From the NCBI GenBank assembly GCA_014377915.1, contig JACMOT010000494.1:1-10774 (forward strand): DNA of 10,774 nucleotides. Direction: 5' to 3'. Source of the stretch: Tardiphaga sp. GTDB lineage: Bacteria > Pseudomonadota > Alphaproteobacteria > Rhizobiales > Xanthobacteraceae. Made by a program: the position numbers and the translations under genes. Below the pieces are notes generated by a model. It did not search any database, was not told the origin of the DNA, and saw only the letters and a list, made by a program, of their open reading frames with translations. Below are positions 6,698 to 10,774 of the stretch, piece after piece; the first letter of the stretch is position 1, and every line of letters begins with the position of its first letter.

Positions 6698-7279
6698 TCA
6701 GGCGTCGTTCCTGTTTTTCGCGGCACGGTCGGCCGCCTCGGTGCTGCCGCCGCCGATACTGTCGCGATTCAGCGACAGCCGCATCCCCAGCGTCGGCACC
6801 GGGCCGCGCTTCGCGCTGATAGTGCGCGAATTGACGCCCATCCATTGGATCTCGGACGACAGCCGGCCGTATTCGATCTTCGGGCAGCGGTTCATCACCA
6901 CCTTGATCCCCGCGGCTTCGGCCTTCGCCGCGGCATCGTCATTGCGGACGCCAAGTTGCAGCCACAGCACCCGGGGCAGCGGCGCCAGCGCCAGCATCTC
7001 GTCGACGACCGGCATGATGTGTTCGGCGCTGCGAAAAATATCGACCATGTCGATCGGCCGGTCGATGTCGCGCAAGGATGCCACGAACGGCTTGCCGGCC
7101 AGATTCTTGCCGACCTGTCCGGGGTTGATCGGGATCATATCGTAGCCGCGCTCGGCGAGGTACTTGAAGACAAAATAACTCGGCCGCACATTCTGCGGCG
7201 AGGCGCCGACCATGGCGACGGTTTTGACCGTATTGAGAATCTCGCGGATATAATCGTCGCTGTAGGCGTCGTGGTTCAT
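6698..7279 (-). CDS. CoA-binding domain protein (CoA_binding_2, YccU-like)
   Basis: The 193-residue protein is a Rossmann-fold CoA-binding protein of the COG1832/YccU type, related to the CoA-binding domain of succinyl-CoA synthetase but lacking any catalytic domain. It shows the nucleotide-binding strand-turn KTVAMVGASP (19-28), then RPSYFVFKYLAERGYDMIPINP (32-53), LWLQLGVRND (105-114) and the family-typical end of the fold VVMNRCPKIE (127-136). The last 50 residues are a polar tail, longer than in minimal members. Start ATG 7279 is preferred to ATG 7285 because GGGA lies six bases upstream of 7279 but touches 7285. Its role is not established in the family. It sits between the crotonase gene and metY on the same strand, and a palindromic repeat lies directly upstream. 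Confidence 0.85.
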   Translation of the reverse strand: MNHDAYSDDYIREILNTVKTVAMVGASPQNVRPSYFVFKYLAERGYDMIPINPGQVGKNLAGKPFVASLRDIDRPIDMVDIFRSAEHIMPVVDEMLALAPLPRVLWLQLGVRNDDAAAKAEAAGIKVVMNRCPKIEYGRLSSEIQWMGVNSRTISAKRGPVPTLGMRLSLNRDSIGGGSTEAADRAAKNRNDA

Positions 7280-7302
7280 TGTCATTCCCAACACTAACAG
7301 TC

Positions 7303-7397
7303 CGTCATTGCGAGCAGCGAAGCGACGCGGCAATCCAGAAGGCCACCCGCGAAGGAAGGACTGGATTGCTTCGTTGCAAGGGCTCCTCGTAATGACG
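7303..7397. repeat. Palindromic intergenic repeat with CGTCATTGCGAG ends
   Basis: The left end CGTCATTGCGAG (7303-7314) and right end CTCGTAATGACG (7386-7397) are inverted copies with one mismatch. An inner pair GCAATCCAG (7330-7338) and CTGGATTGC (7361-7369) matches exactly, so the ~95-base unit can fold into a long hairpin. I recall very similar palindromes scattered between genes of Bradyrhizobium and relatives. It separates the 3' end of the crotonase gene (stop three bases away) from the CoA-binding gene and may terminate or stabilise transcript. No coding potential is seen. Confidence 0.75.
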
Positions 7398-7400
7398 AAC

Positions 7401-8246
7401 TCAACGATCCCGCCATTTCGGCTGGCGCTTCTCGATGAACGCGCCGATGCCTTCCGCGGCATCATCGGCCATCATGTTTTCGGTCATCACCCCGGCGGCG
7501 AAGCGATAGGCATCCTGCAAATTCATCTCTGCCTGGCGGTAGAACGCCGCCTTGCCGAGCCTGATCGTATACGCGGATTTTCGCGCCACCTGCTCGGCCA
7601 GAGCGATCGCGGCATCGCGCTCGGTGCCTGCGGGCATGATGCGGTTGATCAGCCCGATCTCGCGCGCGCGGGCGGCGGAGATCGGCTCGCCGGTCAGCAG
7701 CATCTCCATGGCCTGCTTTCGTGGAACATTTCGTGACAGCGCCACCATCGGCGTCGAGCAGAACAGCCCGATATCGACGCCCGGCGTTGCAAAGCTCGCC
7801 GCGTCCGACGCGACTGCGAGGTCGCAACTGGCGACCAGCTGGCAGCCGGCGGCGGTGGCGACACCCTGCACACACGCGATCACCGGCTTCGGCAGCTGCA
7901 CGATCGCCTGCATCATCGCGCTGCAGATCGTCATCATGTGGGCAAAATAGGCGCGGCCACGATCGGCGTCGGCGCGACGCGCGGTCAGTTCTTTCAGGTC
8001 ATGCCCGGCCGAGAACACCGAGCCATTTGCTGCGATCACGACCGCTCGCACGGGGCTGTCGCGGGCGGCCGCATCGCGCGCGGCATGCAGCTCGCCGATC
8101 AGGCCCTCGGACAGGCTGTTGCGCGACGCCGGGCGATTCAGGGTGAGCAATGCAATACCGTTCGTGGTCTCGCGCAGCAGGATTGGCAGGTGGGCTGAGT
8201 CGGCGCGGGCAGGCTGGGCCATCAAGGAGATTCCATTACTGGGCAT
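7401..8246 (-). CDS. Enoyl-CoA hydratase/isomerase-family protein, ECHDC3-like
   Basis: This 281-residue crotonase-fold protein has the CoA-thioester and oxyanion-hole elements SAGHDLKEL (79-87) and GVATAAGCQLVASCDLAVAS (128-147). It then has FATPGVDIGLFCSTP (152-166), PRKQAMEMLLTGEPISA (175-191) and the C-terminal EGIGAFIEKRQPKW. The whole pattern resembles ECHDC3 of animals rather than classical hydratases. At the two positions of the hydratase glutamates (Glu144 and Glu164 in the rat enzyme) it has Gln136 and Gly156, so ordinary hydration of enoyl-CoA is doubtful and the reaction is unknown. Start ATG 8246 is backed by AAGGTG six bases upstream on the minus strand; ATG 8222 lacks such a site. 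It is divergent from the hotdog thioesterase with 50 bases between the starts, which suggests shared control and a role in acyl-CoA turnover. Confidence 0.88.
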   Translation of the reverse strand: MPSNGISLMAQPARADSAHLPILLRETTNGIALLTLNRPASRNSLSEGLIGELHAARDAAARDSPVRAVVIAANGSVFSAGHDLKELTARRADADRGRAYFAHMMTICSAMMQAIVQLPKPVIACVQGVATAAGCQLVASCDLAVASDAASFATPGVDIGLFCSTPMVALSRNVPRKQAMEMLLTGEPISAARAREIGLINRIMPAGTERDAAIALAEQVARKSAYTIRLGKAAFYRQAEMNLQDAYRFAAGVMTENMMADDAAEGIGAFIEKRQPKWRDR

Positions 8247-8248
8247 GT

Positions 8249-8268
8249 CTGTCACCTTATTGTAACAG
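8249..8268. promoter_or_regulatory. Operator-like imperfect palindrome between divergent crotonase and thioesterase genes
   Basis: CTGTCAC (8249-8255) and GTAACAG (8262-8268) form 7-base arms with one mismatch around the 6-base centre CTTATT. The site fills much of the 50-base divergent gap and covers the ribosome-binding site of the crotonase gene. The size and symmetry fit a dimeric repressor such as a TetR or GntR type, but the regulator is not identified. Confidence 0.4.
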
Positions 8269-8296
8269 GGCGGATCAAGCGAGAGCAGGGGACAGG

Positions 8297-8728
8297 ATGA
8301 CGAATCCGAAAATGACCGTGGCTGAACTCGAAGAATTCCTTCGGAAGGAATTCCCGCAGGCGTTCGGCGACGGCGATATCGCCATCGAAAGCGCCGACGG
8401 CACCACCTGCCTGCTACGCCAGGCCTATGGCGAGCGGATGCTGCGGCCGGGCGGCACGGTGTCGGGCCCAACGCTGATGGCGCTGGCCGATTTCGCGATG
8501 TACGTGGTGCTGTTGTCGGCGATCGGCCCGGTCGGCCTCGCCGTCACCACCAATCTCAACATCAACTTCCTGCGCAAGGGCCAGCCCGGCCAGGATGTGC
8601 TGGCCGCTGCCAAGCTGTTGAAGCTCGGCAAGCGCCTCGCGGTCGGCGAAGTGACCCTGTTATCAGGCACTTCGCCGGATCCGATCGCCCACGTCACCTC
8701 CACCTATTCCATTCCGAACATTGGCTGA
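8297..8728 (+). CDS. PaaI-family hotdog-fold acyl-CoA thioesterase
   Basis: The 143-residue protein has the size and pattern of PaaI/YdiI-type hotdog thioesterases, which hydrolyse acyl- or aryl-CoA esters. The hotdog helix reads PGGTVSGPTLMALADFAMYVVL (51-72), with Asp65 at the place of the family's catalytic acidic residue. It is followed by the strand TTNLNINFLRKGQPG (84-98) and a last strand GEVTLLSG. Near the end lies AHVTSTYSIPN. A typical upstream HG pair of PaaI is not obvious, which is common among divergent members. ATG 8297 is chosen because a purine-rich AGCAGGGGACAGG precedes it; the longer open frame from 8150 overlaps the divergent crotonase gene and is rejected. The substrate is unknown; the neighbourhood of CoA-linked genes fits acyl-CoA metabolism. 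Confidence 0.87.
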   Translation: MTNPKMTVAELEEFLRKEFPQAFGDGDIAIESADGTTCLLRQAYGERMLRPGGTVSGPTLMALADFAMYVVLLSAIGPVGLAVTTNLNINFLRKGQPGQDVLAAAKLLKLGKRLAVGEVTLLSGTSPDPIAHVTSTYSIPNIG

Positions 8729-8807
8729 ATTGGAAGGTATTATAGAACCATATTTATAACGCGATGATTTTGCTGCATAATTTTGCATATTTTCGCTCGT
8801 TTGGGCA

Positions 8808-8836
8808 TTGACGGAATCCGATACCCTCACTAGAAA
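8808..8836 (+). promoter_or_regulatory. Sigma70-type promoter of rplM-rpsI
   Basis: TTGACG (8808-8813) and TAGAAA (8831-8836) are separated by exactly 17 bases, in an AT-rich gap and about 55 bases before the rplM start. Transcription would begin near 8842-8844. An AT-rich stretch upstream (8730-8795), with TATTATAG and ATTTATAA, could serve as an UP element, as expected for a strong ribosomal-protein promoter. Confidence 0.65.
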
Positions 8837-8847
8837 CGCACCCAGTT

Positions 8848-8863
8848 CGGCGGGTTTGCGCCG
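8848..8863 (+). other. Small hairpin in the rplM 5' leader
   Basis: CGGCG (8848-8852) and CGCCG (8859-8863) form a 5-bp stem with loop GGTTTG just downstream of the predicted transcription start. It could be a 5' stabilising hairpin or a minimal autoregulatory site; nothing in the sequence proves a regulatory role. Confidence 0.3.
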
Positions 8864-8891
8864 ATGTCTCCCTTTCACACGGATTTCTCAC

Positions 8892-9356
8892 ATGAAGACG
8901 TTTTCGGCAAAGCCAGCCGAGATCACGAAGAAGTGGATCGTCATTGACGCCACGGGTCTCGTGGTTGGCCGTCTCGCCACGCTGGTCGCCATGCGACTGC
9001 GCGGCAAGCATCTCCCGATCTACACGCCCCACGTTGATTGCGGTGACCATGTCATCATCATCAATGCCGCCAAGGTGGTGTTCACTGGCCGCAAGCGCGA
9101 CCAGAAGATCTATTACCACCACACCGGTTTCATCGGCGGCATCAAGGAACGCAGCGCCAAGTCGATCCTCGAGGGTCGCTTCCCGGAGCGCGTGATGGAA
9201 AAAGCCATTGAGCGCATGATTCCGCGCGGCCCGCTCGGTCGCGTGCAGATGAGCAATCTGCGCGTCTACCCGGGTGCCGAGCATCCGCACGAAGCCCAGC
9301 AGCCCGAGCCGTTTGACGTTGGCGTGCTGAACCGCAAGAACATGAGGGCCGCATAA
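8892..9356 (+). CDS. rplM: 50S ribosomal protein L13
   Basis: L13 is an early-assembling protein of the large ribosomal subunit that binds 23S rRNA. The 154-residue product has the family features in order: [17 protein letters not shown] (14-30), [19 protein letters not shown] (36-54), [22 protein letters not shown] (58-79), and the signature region around [19 protein letters not shown] (99-117) followed by [16 protein letters not shown]. Length is slightly above the 142 residues of E. coli owing to short N- and C-terminal extensions, normal for alphaproteobacteria. ATG 8892 is chosen on homology; the open frame from TTG 8808 runs through the promoter. Its TAA overlaps the ATG of rpsI by one base (TAATG), indicating translational coupling. 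Confidence 0.97.
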   Translation: MKTFSAKPAEITKKWIVIDATGLVVGRLATLVAMRLRGKHLPIYTPHVDCGDHVIIINAAKVVFTGRKRDQKIYYHHTGFIGGIKERSAKSILEGRFPERVMEKAIERMIPRGPLGRVQMSNLRVYPGAEHPHEAQQPEPFDVGVLNRKNMRAA

Positions 9357-9832
9357 TGTCGGATACCATGCAGTCTCTCGACCAGCTTTCCGCGCTCAAG
9401 GTGTCCGCGCCGGACGCGCCGAAATACGTCAAGAAGATCGACAAATACGGCCGTGCCTACGCGACCGGCAAGCGCAAGGACGCGGTTGCCCGTGTCTGGA
9501 TCAAGCCGGGCGCCGGCAAGATCGTCGTCAACACCCGTGAAGTCGAAGTGTACTTCGCGCGTCCCGTGCTGCGCATGTTGATCCAGCAGCCGCTGGTCGC
9601 CGCGGCCCGTGCCGGTCAGTACGACGTGATCTGCACCGTCGCCGGTGGCGGTCTTTCGGGCCAGGCTGGTGCCGTGCGTCACGGTATCTCCAAGGCGCTG
9701 ACCTGCTTCGAGCCGGATCTGCGCGGCGTCCTCAAGAAGGGCGGCTTCCTGACCCGCGACTCGCGCGTCGTCGAGCGCAAGAAGTACGGCAAGGCGAAAG
9801 CCCGCAAGTCGTTCCAGTTCTCGAAGCGCTAA
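9356..9832 (+). CDS. rpsI: 30S ribosomal protein S9
   Basis: S9 sits in the head of the small subunit, and its C-terminal tail reaches the P-site tRNA. The 158-residue product has a 30-residue N-terminal extension typical of alphaproteobacteria, then [21 protein letters not shown] (about 37-57), [10 protein letters not shown], the signature [19 protein letters not shown] (about 98-116), and the basic tail [24 protein letters not shown], which ends in the conserved SKR. The start ATG overlaps the rplM stop, with GAGGG eight bases upstream inside rplM; a second in-frame ATG lies at 9368. The gene is followed after about 40 bases by a strong terminator. Confidence 0.97.
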   Translation: MSDTMQSLDQLSALKVSAPDAPKYVKKIDKYGRAYATGKRKDAVARVWIKPGAGKIVVNTREVEVYFARPVLRMLIQQPLVAAARAGQYDVICTVAGGGLSGQAGAVRHGISKALTCFEPDLRGVLKKGGFLTRDSRVVERKKYGKAKARKSFQFSKR

Positions 9833-9872
9833 GCGTTTCGTCAACCGGTCGCGCAAGCGAACCATCACTATC

Positions 9873-9899
9873 AAAAGGGCGCCTTCGGGCGCCCTTTTT
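9873..9899 (+). terminator. Rho-independent terminator of rplM-rpsI
   Basis: GGGCGCC (9877-9883), tetraloop TTCG (9884-9887) and GGCGCCC (9888-9894) form a perfect 7-bp GC stem followed by TTTTT (9895-9899). Four A residues before the stem can extend it and make it work in both directions. Confidence 0.92.
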
Positions 9900-10072
9900 G
9901 TATTGGGCGACGCGTGTTCCCGATGCGGATGAATTGATCGATTATTTTCGTGAAAATTGTTGCTCGCGTGCAAACGAATTTCAAATCTGCCCATCATAGC
10001 GTCAGATTCGGCGTGAATGCCGTCCGGTCGCTTAACGATCGGAAATCCTGCAACAAATGCCGGTAGCTTCCG
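9900..10072. other. Intergenic region upstream of the GGDEF gene
   Basis: No gene is seen. The region is AT-richer than its surroundings and holds a 14-base palindrome, ATTTTC-gt-GAAAAT (9944-9957), about 115 bases before the GGDEF start. I cannot name a promoter with confidence. The in-frame TAG at 10064-10066 fixes the next gene's start as downstream of it. Confidence 0.35.
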
Positions 10073-10774
10073 ATGTCGCTCGATACGTCCACGCTCTATC
10101 TGGTCGCAACCATGGTTGCTGCCTTGCTGGGGGTCATGTTGCTGTTTGTCGGACGACAGCAGAAAATTCCGGCGCTGTACTGGTGGGGTTTTGCCTATCT
10201 GCTCGGCGCCATCTCGGTGGCGTTCTGGACGCTGGCCAGCGCCATGATCGGCGAGGCGCTATCTCTGGCCGTCAACTCGCTTGGTCTGGTCGCCTGCGCG
10301 ATGGTCTGGAACGCGGCGCGGGTGTTCCATGGCCGGGCGCCGAGCTGGGGTGGCTTGTTTCTCGGCGCGCTGGCGTGGATCGCCGCCATCATGACGCTGC
10401 CTCCGGAATCCGAGGTGCTGCGCCTGACCATCGGCGCCGCGATTGTTGCCGCCTACGCCATGCTGACCGCCCATGAACTCGGGCTGGAGCGTCGCACGTC
10501 GGTGCAGCGCAACTGGCCGGCCATGCTGGTCCCGTTGCTGCACGGCTTCGTCCTGATGCTGCCGATCGTGCTCGGTGATCTGCTGCATGTCGACACTGGC
10601 GGTTTCGGCACCAGCATCTGGGCGACTTTGTTCGCGATCGAACTGGTTCTCTACGCGGTCGGCACCGTGTTCGTGATCTTCATGCTGGTTTCGGAGCGTG
10701 CGGTGACCGTGCACAAGGTGGCGGCGTCCTGCGACCCGCTGACCGGCCTGTTCAACCGACGCGGATTTTCCGAG
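10073..10774 (+). CDS. Membrane-bound diguanylate cyclase (GGDEF protein), N-terminal part (partial at 3' end)
   Basis: The frame is open from ATG 10073 to the window edge (234 codons). An in-frame TAG nine bases before the ATG makes this the first possible ATG, though the ribosome-binding site is weak. The first ~207 residues form about seven hydrophobic helices (roughly 8-26, 36-56, 62-80, 92-108, 117-133, 150-170, 181-206), with short loops and a basic cytoplasmic segment ending in SERAVTVHK. The last visible residues CDPLTGLFNRRGF (220-232) are the D-(x)-LTGL-x-NRRGF motif that opens a GGDEF domain, so the missing part should make cyclic di-GMP. The membrane part is not one of the named sensor domains I can recognise; a membrane-embedded signal or anchor role is inferred. 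Whether the GGDEF motif itself is intact lies outside the window. Confidence 0.85.
   Translation, partial: MSLDTSTLYLVATMVAALLGVMLLFVGRQQKIPALYWWGFAYLLGAISVAFWTLASAMIGEALSLAVNSLGLVACAMVWNAARVFHGRAPSWGGLFLGALAWIAAIMTLPPESEVLRLTIGAAIVAAYAMLTAHELGLERRTSVQRNWPAMLVPLLHGFVLMLPIVLGDLLHVDTGGFGTSIWATLFAIELVLYAVGTVFVIFMLVSERAVTVHKVAASCDPLTGLFNRRGFSE

Noticed and set aside
8729..8807. AT-rich stretch before rplM as a small RNA or attachment site
   Set aside because: It is best explained as an upstream promoter element. No tRNA-like fold, terminator or direct repeat pair was seen.
1..10774. CRISPR array, tRNA, integrase, transposase or toxin-antitoxin pair
   Set aside because: None found on either strand. 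The repeats present are single palindromic units, not spaced direct repeats.

Overview
The window looks like a chromosomal segment of an alphaproteobacterium of the Bradyrhizobium/Rhodopseudomonas/Nitrobacter group. The grounds are high GC with G/C third positions, ribosomal proteins L13 and S9 of that type, a cysteine-poor CtaA, a DUF2842 protein, and a short intergenic palindrome with CGTCATTGCGAG-type ends that I recall as common in these genomes. This assignment is from memory of the families, not from a search.

Region 1 (1-3685) looks like the edge of a surface-polysaccharide locus. It holds the 3' end of a Wzc/ExoP-like transport protein whose P-loop is degenerate, a CelD/BcsL-type GNAT acyltransferase on the minus strand, and a divergent NodB-fold 'polysaccharide deacetylase' that has lost all three metal ligands. 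The divergent promoter region between the last two carries an array of TGTTT-type half-sites in nested inverted repeats. Between the Wzc-like gene and the acyltransferase lies a scar: the last ~41 codons of a probable TetR regulator (minus strand) abut the last ~115 codons of a molybdopterin aldehyde oxidoreductase subunit (plus strand), as if an internal deletion had removed the middle of a divergent tetR-xdh locus.

Region 2 (3688-5267) has a small DUF2842 membrane protein divergent from ctaA (heme A synthase). A 129-bp double-hairpin repeat element follows ctaA.

Region 3 (5268-8728) has three minus-strand genes, probably read in the order ECHDC3-like crotonase, CoA-binding protein, metY (O-acetylhomoserine sulfhydrylase). 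A second palindromic repeat sits between the first two. A hotdog-fold PaaI-like thioesterase is divergent from the crotonase, with a 20-bp imperfect palindrome between them. The crotonase lacks both glutamates used by classical hydratases.

Region 4 (8729-10774) is the housekeeping rplM-rpsI operon with a readable sigma70-type promoter, a small leader hairpin, a 1-nt gene overlap and a strong terminator. It is followed by the N-terminal membrane part of a GGDEF protein that runs off the window.

No CRISPR array, tRNA, rRNA, transposase, prophage or defence system was seen. I find no convincing wholly new system. The most notable points are the catalytically depleted enzymes of the polysaccharide locus, the deletion scar and the operator-like palindromes.
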